From assembly GCF_000230715.2 (NCBI RefSeq), contig NC_019792.1:1054001-1118000 (forward strand): a stretch of 64,000 bases of DNA, in the 5' to 3' direction. The position numbers and the translations under genes are program-made. Shown here one piece after another: positions 44,573-53,020 of the stretch. Each line of letters starts with the position of its first letter. Within the stretch, counting starts at the first letter, position 1. Below the pieces are notes generated by a model. The model searched no databases. It saw only the letters and a list, made by a program, of their open reading frames with translations, and was not told the origin of the DNA. The DNA is from Natronobacterium gregoryi SP2. GTDB lineage: Archaea; Halobacteriota; Halobacteria; Halobacteriales; Natrialbaceae.

Positions 44573-44976
44573 TACTCGACTGCTATCGATAGAACCATCT
44601 TAAACCTCCGGCCGATTTCGAGTTCTGAGTCGAAAATCCTTAACCAGAGGTTGTAAACCCGCAAAGCTTCGTTAGATCGTTCAATATCGTTTAGCCAGTC
44701 ATATAGTCCACTCATCGTGAAAGTCGTGGGGGAGAAACTATAAACAATATTGATATATTATCTCGCCCTCGTAACCAATTATTTCGAGTGGTGAGCAAGT
44801 GATTTACCCTCGCGCGCGGACCTGAAAACCCCTGCTAACAGCAGGGGTCGCACACTGGTCGCCCTCGAGAGAGCAGGCGTGGGCTGACCTGTCGTGGCTA
44901 TGCAAGTGACTCGAGGAAACGCCATCCACCAGTCGAGGGCCGATAGTATATAAGAGTCACTCCCATCCTCTCGGAT
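44573..44976. other. 404-bp A/T-rich gap with hairpin, possible small RNA
   Basis: No protein-coding frame is convincing. The left part (44640-44770) is A/T-rich, with a TATA-like run near 44740-44760. At 44829-44847 lies a perfect 8-bp stem with a 3-base loop (CCCCTGCT-AAC-AGCAGGGG). The right end carries the promoter of the HIT gene. A stable hairpin placed behind a promoter-like segment would fit an unannotated small RNA, though nothing identifies it. Confidence 0.35.
44947..44954 (+). promoter_or_regulatory. TATA box of the HIT-family gene
   Basis: TATATAAG lies with its centre about 27 bp before the ATG at 44977. This spacing puts transcription at, or a few bases before, the start codon, as for leaderless haloarchaeal mRNAs. 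Confidence 0.6.
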
Positions 44977-45516
44977 ATGGAGCAGGTGTTTGCCCCCTGG
45001 CGGATCGAGTGGATCAGACGCGACGAGAAGAATCCGGCTATCGACGACTGTGTCTTCTGTGAACTCCCAGAACTGGACGACGATCGAGACAACAGACTCG
45101 TCGCCCGCAACGACCACGCGTTCGTTCTCCTGAACAACTATCCGTACAATCCCGGCCACGTCATGGTCATTCCCTACGCCCACACGGGAGAGTACGCCGA
45201 CCTCACCGACCAACAACTGCTTGGCCACGCTCAGCTAAAGCAACGCACCTTCGACGCTCTCGAGAAAGCTATCGACCCCGACGGGTTCAATGCCGGCCTG
45301 AACCTCGGTGACGGCGCCGGTGGGTCGATCGGCGACCACCTTCACACCCACGTCGTCCCACGCTGGCAGGGCGATACGAACTTCATGCCCGTGCTCAGCG
45401 ACACGACAGTAGTCGTCGAAGCACTCGAGGAGACCTACGATCACCTCTACGAGGCGTTCGCCAACCAGGAGGGTGCGACCGTTCCAGACGACGAGAGCGC
45501 GGTCGTTTTCGAGTAG
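44977..45516 (+). CDS. HIT-family nucleotide hydrolase/transferase
   Basis: A 179-residue histidine-triad protein. It has the N-terminal zinc-like DDCVFCELPELDDD motif, LNNYPYNPGHVMVIPYAHTG, and the triad SIGDHLHTHVVPRWQGDTNF (His-x-His-x-His). The layout is of the AP4A-phosphorylase/hydrolase-like branch, acting on adenosine phosphates through a His-AMP intermediate. The substrate is not determined. A TATA box lies 27 bp upstream, so it is probably transcribed alone and leaderless. The gene is intact. Confidence 0.9.
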   Translation: MEQVFAPWRIEWIRRDEKNPAIDDCVFCELPELDDDRDNRLVARNDHAFVLLNNYPYNPGHVMVIPYAHTGEYADLTDQQLLGHAQLKQRTFDALEKAIDPDGFNAGLNLGDGAGGSIGDHLHTHVVPRWQGDTNFMPVLSDTTVVVEALEETYDHLYEAFANQEGATVPDDESAVVFE

Positions 45517-45630
45517 GCCACTGACCGTCGTCTTCGTCGCCGGCCGGCAACTTGTCGGTCGCTTCTCCCGGTCGCCTCACTGTCCTCGCTTACGCAGCCG
45601 AACCGCGTCTCCCGTGTGGCCGGCTGTGCC

Positions 45631-45711
45631 GATGCGGTTACTGTAGTCGATTACCGACGGTCGCCAGCACGGGGTCGACGAGCGGTGGTAACTAGTTACA
45701 GCAGTCCGTAT
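45631..45711. repeat. Dispersed palindromic intergenic repeat, diverged copy F
   Basis: Reads GATGCGGTTACTGTAGTCGA at the left and TTACAGCAGTCCGTAT at the right. The ends match the family, and the following bases (GAGACGAGC) match those behind copy B. It lies between the HIT gene and the glutaredoxin remnant. Confidence 0.6.
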
Positions 45712-45796
45712 GAGACGAGCGACTGTCCGTCAGCGACCGCGCTCTGCTCGCGGTCGTGTTTGGCTTTCGATACACAGCCTGTCTGACAGTCGGGAG

Positions 45797-46038
45797 CTAC
45801 GGAGAAGCAGACGTCGTCTCGAGAGACGCGAGGCTACGAGCCGATTCGGCCATCGTCACACCGTATGCTTCGTCGACCAGCACTGGAACACAGCGCTGGC
45901 CGGAGATCCGTTTGACTTCGTCGCGCTCGGAGTGTAACGCGTCGACTCACATACTCTCGTAGTCGACATCCAGTTCCTCGAGACGGTCGGCGACTCGTTC
46001 ACAGTACGGACAGCCGTCTATTCGTACAGCGTGATCAT
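45797..46038 (-). pseudogene. Glutaredoxin-like gene with frameshift and nonsense codon
   Basis: From ATG 46038 the sequence reads MITLYE and then hits a stop. In the next frame DGCPYCERVADRLEELDVDY continues, carrying the CPYC redox motif. After YESM an in-frame TGA (45947-45949) interrupts, then VDALHSERDEVKRISGQRCV and PVLVDEAYGVTMAESAR run on to a TAG at 45797. A single missing base near 46020 and a likely Trp-to-stop change account for both defects. What remains covers a whole glutaredoxin-type thioredoxin fold of about 80 residues, as found in many haloarchaea. The gene is not functional as it stands. Confidence 0.78.
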
Positions 46039-46086
46039 CCTCGTATGCCGCGTTCGCCTCGATCCAATAAAAACGTCAGTGGGTGG

Positions 46087-47340
46087 TCAGATCGGCTCCC
46101 CGAACGCGTACATCGTCTCGTGTGCCGTCACTTCGAGGTCGACGAAGTCGCCGGGCTCGAGACCGTGATCGGTCGCGTTCTGGACGATGATCTGGCGGTA
46201 CGCCGAGTCCCGGCACTTGACGGAGTCGGCGGTTCCCTGCTCGACGACGAGACAGTTCTCACGTCGTTCGCCGACCATCGCCTCGTAGGCGTCGCCGACG
46301 ACGTCACGCTTGAGAGCACTCATTTCTTTCGATCGTTCCTTCTTGACGGTGCCGCCGAGCCCCTTCATTTCGGCGGCGTCGGTACCCGGTCGCTTCGAAA
46401 AGCGGGTGACGTTGATCTTTTCCGGGCGGGTCTCCCGGAGCAGTGCCAACGACTGCTCGTGGTCGTGTTCCGTCTCGGTTGGGAAACCGACGATAAAGTC
46501 CGTCGACAGCGTCCAGTAGTCGAGTGCCTCCTCGAAGACTTCGACGACCTCGAGATACTCTTCGACCTGATGCTGGCGACGCATGTCGCCGAGTACGTCG
46601 TCACTACCGGACTGGACGGGCGCATGAAGGAAGTCGTACAGTTTCTCGTTGCCGGCGAAGACGGCAGCGAGTTCGTCCCGGATGCCGTGGACGCCTTTCG
46701 GGTTGGCCATACCGACTCGAACGCGGAACTCGCCGTCGATCGCACAGATGCGCTCTAGCAGTTCGTGGAGTTTGCGTTCGCCGTCGTCCCAGCCGTAGAC
46801 GCCGGTGTCCTGGCCTGTAATACGGATCTCTTTCGCGCCGGCGTGGATCAACGCTCGGGCCTTAGCGACGTTTTTGTCGATGGACGGTGAGTCGATCTTA
46901 CCCGTCGCATGTTTGGTGATGCAGTACGAACAGTCCGACATACAGCCCCGTGCGATAGGGAGGATACCGATCACGCCGTCGAGGACGGGTTCGGCGTCGG
47001 GTGTGGTCGTCGGACACTCGCCGTTGGTGACGGCCTGGGGAACCTCGTCCCAGTGGAGAACCTCGCCATCGACGTCCGCCTCGGCGAACTCCTTGCCCTG
47101 GGCCAGGGCCATACAGCCCGTGATGTAGAGAGCTGCCGTCTCGTCGGCCAACTCCTCGGCCCGGCGAAGCATGTTCCGTTCGGTCTTCTCGACGACGGTA
47201 CAGGTGTTGAGGATGGCAACATCCGCCGCTTCGGCGCTGTCGACGCGGTGGTGGCCAGCGTCCCGGAGTCGCCGCTCGATCTCGCGGCTCTCCCCGCGAT
47301 TGGACGTACAGCCATAGGTTTCGATGTGGTACCGGGCCAT
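46087..47340 (-). CDS. tRNA t6A37 methylthiotransferase (radical SAM)
   Basis: A 417-residue protein from ATG 47340 (MARYHIETYGCTSNRGESRE); 12 extra residues to 47376 look non-coding. The UPF0004 domain has Cys residues in YGCTSN, NTCTVVEKTE and ITGCMA for the auxiliary [4Fe-4S] cluster. The radical SAM motif is CMSDCSYCITKHATGKIDS. A TRAM-type domain closes the protein (DFVDLEVTAHETMYAFGEPI). This matches the archaeal/eukaryotic Cdkal1-like branch that adds a methylthio group to t6A37 of tRNA. cofG lies 68 bp upstream and reads the same way. Confidence 0.92.
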   Translation of the reverse strand: MARYHIETYGCTSNRGESREIERRLRDAGHHRVDSAEAADVAILNTCTVVEKTERNMLRRAEELADETAALYITGCMALAQGKEFAEADVDGEVLHWDEVPQAVTNGECPTTTPDAEPVLDGVIGILPIARGCMSDCSYCITKHATGKIDSPSIDKNVAKARALIHAGAKEIRITGQDTGVYGWDDGERKLHELLERICAIDGEFRVRVGMANPKGVHGIRDELAAVFAGNEKLYDFLHAPVQSGSDDVLGDMRRQHQVEEYLEVVEVFEEALDYWTLSTDFIVGFPTETEHDHEQSLALLRETRPEKINVTRFSKRPGTDAAEMKGLGGTVKKERSKEMSALKRDVVGDAYEAMVGERRENCLVVEQGTADSVKCRDSAYRQIIVQNATDHGLEPGDFVDLEVTAHETMYAFGEPI

Positions 47341-47408
47341 CCGTTTCTGATACTTTCGTCCGGCCTCTGCAGGCAAAAGGGCGACGAATCGCGCACGCGC
47401 GTGTAAAG

Positions 47409-48572
47409 TTACCGCCCACCGGAGCTCTCGAGTAGCGACCGATACCGTCTTTCCGTTTCGTCGCCGGGCAACAACGCGTCACGAATCGTCGGGGAGAGCC
47501 ACTCACGACTCGCGTACTCACTCTCTGTTCCCTCGGCCGGCACACCATCGAATCCTGCCGGACGCAACTCGGCTGGAAGGAACCGGTCTGACACTGGCAG
47601 GCGCTCCTCGAGTGTCAGCCCCACGTCCTCGGCGATCGACTCGAGTTCGCGCAGGGCGGGCCAGGCGTAGTCGGGGTTGACGTGGTCGTCGGTGACCGGC
47701 GAGACGCCACCGAGGTCGTCGACACCACAGTCGATCAGTTCGCGCGCGGGCGTTAGATTCGGCGGGACCTGGATGGATACCTCCTCGGGAAGGGCGGCAC
47801 GAGCCATCGCCGTCACCCGCCGCATCGTCTCGAGGGTGGGTTCGCCGCCGGACCACCGTTCGTTCTCCCGAACCGGCTGGACGATCACCTCTTGGACGTG
47901 ATCGTATCGTTCGTGTAGCTCCCTGATCGCAAGCAAGCTCTCAGCCCGATCTCGCCAGTCCTCACCGACACCGACCAGAATGCCAGTGGTGAAAGCCACG
48001 TCGAGTTCGCCTGCCGTCCGGATCGTCCGTAGTCGCTGTCCCGGTTCCTTCCGGCGGGACCCGGCGTGGGCGTCGATCTCAGCTGTCGTCTCGAGCATCA
48101 CACCCATACTTGCGTTGACGTCGGCGACTGTCTGCATCTGTTCACGGGCCTGGTCGCCCGGGTTCGAGTGAGGGAGCAACCCCTCTTCGAGAGCGACCTC
48201 GCAGGCTTCCCGGAGGTAGGTGTGGATCGAGTCGTGTCCCCACTCCTCGAGTTGGGCGTGTATTTCGTCGTAGCGATCGTCCGGATCGTCGCCAAACGTG
48301 AACAACGCCTCCGTACAGCCCGTGTCGGCACCCTGCCGGCAGATTTCTCGGACCTCCTCGAGCGAGAGTAGCGACGCCTGGCCCGGCGGATCGAAGTACG
48401 TACAGTAGGTGCAGGTGTACCGACAGGCCGTTGTCAGCGGGACGAAGACGTTGCGTGCGAACGTCAACGACGACGGCCCGTCGACGTCGGCGGGCGTAAC
48501 CTCGAGTAACTCGTCGACCTCGCAGTCGTCGATCGTCACGTCGACGCCGTACTCGCTGGCCCCGGGAATCAT
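47409..48572 (-). CDS. cofG: FO synthase subunit CofG
   Basis: A 387-residue radical SAM protein from ATG 48572 (MIPGASEYGVDVTIDDCEVD); an ATG at 48611 would add 13 basic residues. The cluster motif CRYTCTYCTYFDPPGQASLL is near residue 51, followed by CTEALFTFGDDPDDRYDEI, HSNPGDQA and the ETTAEIDAHAGSRRKEPGQR segment. With CofH (27164-28537) it builds the FO chromophore of F420. It is followed 50 bp upstream on the same strand by cofC, so the two probably form an operon in the order cofC-cofG. Complete. Confidence 0.95.
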   Translation of the reverse strand: MIPGASEYGVDVTIDDCEVDELLEVTPADVDGPSSLTFARNVFVPLTTACRYTCTYCTYFDPPGQASLLSLEEVREICRQGADTGCTEALFTFGDDPDDRYDEIHAQLEEWGHDSIHTYLREACEVALEEGLLPHSNPGDQAREQMQTVADVNASMGVMLETTAEIDAHAGSRRKEPGQRLRTIRTAGELDVAFTTGILVGVGEDWRDRAESLLAIRELHERYDHVQEVIVQPVRENERWSGGEPTLETMRRVTAMARAALPEEVSIQVPPNLTPARELIDCGVDDLGGVSPVTDDHVNPDYAWPALRELESIAEDVGLTLEERLPVSDRFLPAELRPAGFDGVPAEGTESEYASREWLSPTIRDALLPGDETERRYRSLLESSGGR

Positions 48573-48622
48573 TACCTCGGAGTGTCGTCGCCGCGTACAT
48601 AAGGACTTCACTTCAGTTCAGT

Positions 48623-49300
48623 TCACTTTACGCGACGCAGGTCGGTTCGTCCTGCTGTCGTCTCGAGGTCGAACCCGAACGCCAGAAGCGTCGATAGCGC
48701 ACGCTGTCTCTCGGAGCCGTGGACTAGCAGTTCCACGAGGTCTGTGGGTTCGTCTACGTCGGTCGCCAGCCGGAACGAGTCGACGGTCTCGAGCGAGGCG
48801 TCGATCTCGCCTGCGATGCGGCAGTGATCGAGGTACGAAGCGCCGTGATAGTCGACGCGAAACTCGGGATGGGACGCCAGCAGGGCGTTCGTTCCGCCGC
48901 CGAGACCGGGCGCGATGGCGACATCGGCGGTGGTGGCGAACAGTTTCGTGAGTGCGTCAGGCGTCGCAAGCGCCAGGTCCGCCATGACGACTGCGACGGG
49001 GCCGTTTGCGGCCGTGAGTCTGGTGTTGACCGCGTCGGTCAGCGGTCGGTCGTCGACTTCGATCGTGACACCACGGTCGACCAGCGTCCCGATATCGGCG
49101 TGACCGGTCACGGGATCACTCTCCGACTCCGGTGACAGTCGTGCCGTCGACACGACCGTCGGCTCGTGGCCGGTCTCGAGGATCGCTTCGAGGACGTCTC
49201 CGAGCATCGCTCGAGCGAGCGCCTCTCGTTCGCTGAAAGAGAGAACGCTCTCGAGACGCGTTTTGGGCGACTCGGCGGCGAAGGGGACGACGACCTGCAT
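48623..49300 (-). CDS. cofC: 2-Phospho-L-lactate guanylyltransferase CofC
   Basis: A 225-residue nucleotidyltransferase. Start MQVVVPFAAESPKTRLESVL (GT-A-type NTP site with the K-T-R triad), then REALARAMLGDVLEAILETG, VVMADLALATPDALTKLFAT (metal Asp) and VAIAPGLGGGTNALLASHPE with FRVDYHGASYLDH. In archaea CofC activates 2-phospholactate with GTP before CofD attaches it to FO, making F420-0. It heads the cofC-cofG pair. Upstream is a 177-bp gap (49301-49477) before the cetZ 3' end; nothing was recognised in it. Confidence 0.94.
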   Translation of the reverse strand: MQVVVPFAAESPKTRLESVLSFSEREALARAMLGDVLEAILETGHEPTVVSTARLSPESESDPVTGHADIGTLVDRGVTIEVDDRPLTDAVNTRLTAANGPVAVVMADLALATPDALTKLFATTADVAIAPGLGGGTNALLASHPEFRVDYHGASYLDHCRIAGEIDASLETVDSFRLATDVDEPTDLVELLVHGSERQRALSTLLAFGFDLETTAGRTDLRRVK

Positions 49301-49477
49301 CTGCCGGTCGTAGCTCGTACGCGCTCAAAAGTACGTCGGAGTGTGAGACAACAGAGACATCGACCAGCGGCGACGACGCGTCGACCACACCTGGTCGCGT
49401 TCTACGTGCCCCCCGACACGCAAGCGACCGTCGACAATCGTCGTTGCGTTCTCGATTCGGCCGATCGCGGGCCGGCG

Positions 49478-50653
49478 TTAGAACAACGGCTCGAGTTCGT
49501 CCTCGTCGTCGTCGACGAGTTCCTCGAGGTTCTCGTTGCTCTCGGCTGCAATTTCGTCCATATTGTCCTGTGCCTCGATTGCGACCTGCTGGAGGCGTTT
49601 GATCCGTGGGACGTCGGTGACACCCGACAGAAGCACGGACGCCGAAACTTCCGGGACCTCTCGTGGGAAGTCCCCACCACGGACTTCCATGCTGCCGGTC
49701 TCTTCTTCGAGCCACTTGCGTCCGCGTTCGATCCCTTTCCGGTTCAGGTACTCGGACGGACCGGAGAGAACGAGCAACGCGCGCTCGGTACCTTCGATCT
49801 CACAGGGAAGCGTGAGGCGGCCGAGCGCGGCCTTACGGACCAGACTCGTGATGCGGTTGGTCGTGCTTGCTCCGTCCAAATCGTGGTTGCCGTCGTCTCC
49901 GGTAAATCGCGAGAGAAGACCGCCACTGTCGTTCAGTTCGACGCCCTCGCTCGCGTATCCGATCGTGGAGACACCGCCGCCGGAAAGAGTATTGATGATC
50001 TCGGAAGAGTCGACGACACTCTCCGCGACTTCCTCGTCGCCGCCGACTTCGCCGGCACCAAACAGGACGCCGAACCGGCGGACGATCTCTTCGTTGATCT
50101 TGGCGTAGCCGCCTTCGACGGACTCGCCGGTCTGTCGCCAGGAGTCGTTGTCGAAGACCAGTAGATTATCTACCTCGCGGACGAACGTCTGGAACGAGCG
50201 AGCGGCGTTGAGCGTATAGATACCTCCCTCGTCCGTTCCGGGGAGGACCCCGAGTCCGTAGACCGGGACCGTGTAGATCCGCTTGAGGTGCTTTGCGAGG
50301 ACGGGGGAACCCCCCGACCCGGTCCCGCCACCCATACCGGCGACGATCAGGAACGCGTCGACCTCGTGGGTCGGGATCGAGTCGATCGCGTTCTGTATCT
50401 CGTCGATGTCCTCTTCGGCGATTTCCGCGCCGAGTTCGTTGTCCGCCCCTACTCCGTGGCCCTTGACGCGGGCCTGGCCGATTAGTACGCGGTTTTCTTT
50501 TGGGATCCGATCGAGTCCCATCAGGTCCGCTTTCGCGGAGTTAACCGCGACCGCCGCGCGAACGATCGAGCTGTTAGTCCGCTCGTCGTACTCGAGAAAG
50601 CGATCGACGATTTTACCACCGGCCTGTCCAAATCCGATCATCGCCAACTTCAT
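49478..50653 (-). CDS. cetZ: CetZ-type tubulin/FtsZ-superfamily protein
   Basis: A 391-residue protein. MKLAMIGFGQAGGKIVDRFL gives the first nucleotide loop, AAVAVNSAKADLMGLDRIP the second, and IVAGMGGGTGSGGSPVLAKH the tubulin signature (T4). It continues with a GTDEGG segment, NEEIVRRFGVLFGAGEVGGD and a short acidic C-terminal tail (LVDDDEDELEPLF). CetZ proteins are GTP-dependent and control cell shape and motility in haloarchaea, distinct from the division protein FtsZ. Which of the several CetZ paralogues this is cannot be told. An A/T-rich upstream region (50690-50850) should carry the promoter. Monocistronic. Confidence 0.93.
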   Translation of the reverse strand: MKLAMIGFGQAGGKIVDRFLEYDERTNSSIVRAAVAVNSAKADLMGLDRIPKENRVLIGQARVKGHGVGADNELGAEIAEEDIDEIQNAIDSIPTHEVDAFLIVAGMGGGTGSGGSPVLAKHLKRIYTVPVYGLGVLPGTDEGGIYTLNAARSFQTFVREVDNLLVFDNDSWRQTGESVEGGYAKINEEIVRRFGVLFGAGEVGGDEEVAESVVDSSEIINTLSGGGVSTIGYASEGVELNDSGGLLSRFTGDDGNHDLDGASTTNRITSLVRKAALGRLTLPCEIEGTERALLVLSGPSEYLNRKGIERGRKWLEEETGSMEVRGGDFPREVPEVSASVLLSGVTDVPRIKRLQQVAIEAQDNMDEIAAESNENLEELVDDDEDELEPLF

Positions 50654-50938
50654 TGTTTGTCAGGGGGCTCCGTTGAATAGGTACCAGAGTAATCAAGGAC
50701 ATAAATCTTTTGATGGTGATCGTTATGAGAAAATTTACGAGTACAAAAAATCGATAGAAGGGGAAGTCTTTCCGCCGGCACTATTAAGAAAAAATAGATA
50801 AATAGCTACCAGAGATCATGTTCTTTATATTAACAGTAGTGGCGCGAGAACGAGTGGAAACGACCACGTCGAAGCGAACGTGAACGGCAACTACGCCGTT
50901 GGTTTGCCACGAGCAGAGGCCACGAGAGTCCGTCCCTC

Positions 50939-51019
50939 AGACGGTTTGCTGTCAGTCAGTTCCGGCGTGACCGCAGGTGGACTCGCGGTCGCGCCGGGAC
51001 ATCGGGACAGCATTCCGTA
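50939..51019. repeat. Dispersed palindromic intergenic repeat, copy E
   Basis: Reads AGACGGTTTGCTGTCAGTCA at the left and GACAGCATTCCGTA at the right, with the inner pair CGTGACCGC / GCGGTCGCGCC. A second, weaker unit of the same type follows directly at 51040-51114 (AGACGAATTGCTGTACCGAT to GGACAGGACACGG), a tandem arrangement not seen elsewhere in the window. The 485-bp gap 50654-51138 holds these plus the A/T-rich cetZ promoter region. Confidence 0.65.
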
Positions 51020-51138
51020 ACGAGCAGGTGTCGCCTCTCAGACGAATTGCTGTACCGATACACCGTGTGACCGCATCCGAAACGACTGCACCAGCACCGA
51101 CGGACAGGACACGGAACCAGTCGACACTTGGAGCGGAA

Positions 51139-51420
51139 CTAGCCACCGCTAACCGGCGGAAACAGCGCCAGTTCGTCGCCATCCTCGAGTTCAGTCTCGA
51201 GTCCGTCCGCCTCGACAAGAACGTTCGTTCCGTTTCGCAACACGTTGATCTGGGACCGAAGTTCGCCGTCGTCGAGGACACGACCCTCGAGTGCTGGCAC
51301 GTCCTCGAGCAGTTCCTCGAGGGCATCCCCGACGGTGTCGCCTGCAGAGACGTCGACTGCGACGTGTTTGTCGTCCGCGTACTCGGCGAGATCCGCAAAC
51401 AGTTTCCACTCGATTGCCAT
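51139..51420 (-). CDS. SAMP/MoaD-like ubiquitin-fold protein
   Basis: A 93-residue beta-grasp protein from ATG 51420 (MAIEWKLFADLAEYADDKHV). It has the MoaD/ThiS fold pattern (VAVDVSAGDTVGDALEELLE, EGRVLDDGELRSQINVLRNG) and ends exactly with LALFPPVSGG. The terminal Gly-Gly is needed for adenylation by E1-like UbaA, so this may act in sulfur transfer for molybdopterin or tRNA thiolation, or as a protein modifier like SAMP1. Neither a moaE nor ubaA gene is nearby, so which role it has cannot be told. Repeat copy E lies behind its 3' end. Confidence 0.88.
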   Translation of the reverse strand: MAIEWKLFADLAEYADDKHVAVDVSAGDTVGDALEELLEDVPALEGRVLDDGELRSQINVLRNGTNVLVEADGLETELEDGDELALFPPVSGG

Positions 51421-51516
51421 AGCTGGCGGTATCGGTGCCGGAGGCAAGTAGCTACCGCTCTCGGCTGGTTACACTACAGGACCACTCGACTCGTTGAGCG
51501 ACCTACGCCTGCAGTT

Positions 51517-51816
51517 GTGGGTTTCCGCCTCGCACTATCTAAACGGCGTAGTACGGTACGGAGTGCGTTCGGACGAGACACCGCCGGTTGCCATCGCCCG
51601 TCAGAGGGTGGCAGCCACACGACGTTTCCTGCAGGAGATTTCGATCGGCTGCTGATCGGGCCAGACCTCGCGAAAGTGTTCGAAATCGAACGCATCAGCT
51701 TCGATCGACCAGACCGGGGCTGGCAGACGAAACTCGAGCGAAGCGCCGAGTTCCTCGAGGCCCGAGGAGTCGAGGTGCAGCGATTTTCGGCGTGCCCAAC
51801 GGAGACGTTTAACTGA
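51517..51816 (+). CDS. Hypothetical protein, doubtful
   Basis: An open frame from a GTG at 51517 to a TGA at 51814-51816, about 99 residues. The second half looks protein-like (FDRLLIGPDLAKVFEIERIS, then GWQTKLERSAEFLEARGVEV), with third-base bias of the right kind; the first half is Arg/Ser-rich and unconvincing, so the true start may be further in. No family recognised. It lies 21 bp before the K+ channel gene on the same strand. Confidence 0.3.
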   Translation: MGFRLALSKRRSTVRSAFGRDTAGCHRPSEGGSHTTFPAGDFDRLLIGPDLAKVFEIERISFDRPDRGWQTKLERSAEFLEARGVEVQRFSACPTETFN

Positions 51817-51837
51817 ACGGGGGTTAGATCGGAGGGT

Positions 51838-53016
51838 ATGGTCGGTGAGGCGCTGCTCGAACGGTTGCCCAAAAACTGGAAACGAGTCGTCACGGTCCGG
51901 GCAGCCATCGGACTGGCGCTTGCCGTCGCGTTGCTTTCGGTCCTCACCGGAGTTCACCACATCGGCCAAGAGGCAGTCGATCACGGGCCGTTGGCGGGAA
52001 TGGTTCCCGGCGCCGTCCAGCGGTTGGTCGGCTTCACCGGCGCGTTGACCGGCTTTCTTATGGTCGGGAGCGCACTCGCTCTGCGGCGCGGACTGCGCGC
52101 CGGCTGGTACGCCACGCTGATTCTCATGCCAGTGACCGCTATTCAGGGACTGCTCCAGGTGGACATCTACTCCATCCCACTGGTCATCCTCTCGTTACTC
52201 TCGATTCCGATTCTCCTCTTTACCCGCAAGCGATTCGAAAAGTCGCTGTCGCTGACAGCGACCCAGCTCGGGGCTGGCGGCGCGCTGTTTGGCGTCCAGA
52301 TCTACGGTACGTTCGGTGCATACGGCTTTCGCGACGATTTCGACGGCATCGAGACCCTCCTCGATGCGTTTTACTTTACGCTGATTACCTCGAGCACTGT
52401 CGGCTACGGCAACATCGTCCCGGAGACTCCCGAGGCGATGCTGTTTACGATGTCCGTGGTTGTCCTCGGCGTGGCCAGTTTCGGTATCGCCATCGGGGCA
52501 CTCGTCGGGCCGGCGATTCAGGCTCGCATCACGAAGACACTCGGAAAGATGAGCGACTCACAACTCGAACTGCTCGAGGATCACCTCCTCGTGCTTGGCT
52601 ATGGCAAACTGACGGCACCGATCGTCGACGAGCTCGCGGATAGCAACCGCCAGTTCGTCGTCGTAACCGACGACGCCACGACGGACGACCTCTCGTCCGA
52701 GGACATCGCGGTCGTTGCTGGCGATCCGAGCGACGAAGGGCCACTCGAGCGTGCCAAGATCGGTCGTGCGACCGGCATCGTCGTCGCCACGGACGAAGAC
52801 GCTCGGGATGCACTGGCAATTCTCACTGCCAGTCAACTCGCACCGGACACCCGCATCGTCGCAGCCGCAACCGACCGCGAGAACACGAAGAAACTCGAGC
52901 GGGCCGGTGCGGACACGGTGATCAGTCCGTCGGTACTCGGTGGTCACCTGTTGATCCGCTCGGCACTCGGCAGTGACGACTCCGAGCTGATCGAACAGAT
53001 TCTCGGCAACGAGTGA
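51838..53016 (+). CDS. Potassium channel with RCK (TrkA-N) domain
   Basis: A 392-residue protein. Five or so helices occupy residues ~18-220, including VRAAIGLALAVALLSVLTGV and two more short spans, then the pore helix and selectivity filter LITSSTVGYGNIVPETPEAM (near residue 188) and the following inner helix VVVLGVASFGIAIGALVG. From ~240 onward is a Rossmann RCK/TrkA-N domain (HLLVLGYGKLTAPIVDELAD). It should be a ligand-gated K+ channel important for ionic balance in a salt-in cell. The ligand (nucleotide or Ca2+) is not known. The number of helices before the pore is higher than in simple MthK-type channels. Confidence 0.9.
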   Translation: MVGEALLERLPKNWKRVVTVRAAIGLALAVALLSVLTGVHHIGQEAVDHGPLAGMVPGAVQRLVGFTGALTGFLMVGSALALRRGLRAGWYATLILMPVTAIQGLLQVDIYSIPLVILSLLSIPILLFTRKRFEKSLSLTATQLGAGGALFGVQIYGTFGAYGFRDDFDGIETLLDAFYFTLITSSTVGYGNIVPETPEAMLFTMSVVVLGVASFGIAIGALVGPAIQARITKTLGKMSDSQLELLEDHLLVLGYGKLTAPIVDELADSNRQFVVVTDDATTDDLSSEDIAVVAGDPSDEGPLERAKIGRATGIVVATDEDARDALAILTASQLAPDTRIVAAATDRENTKKLERAGADTVISPSVLGGHLLIRSALGSDDSELIEQILGNE

Positions 53017-53020
53017 CCGA

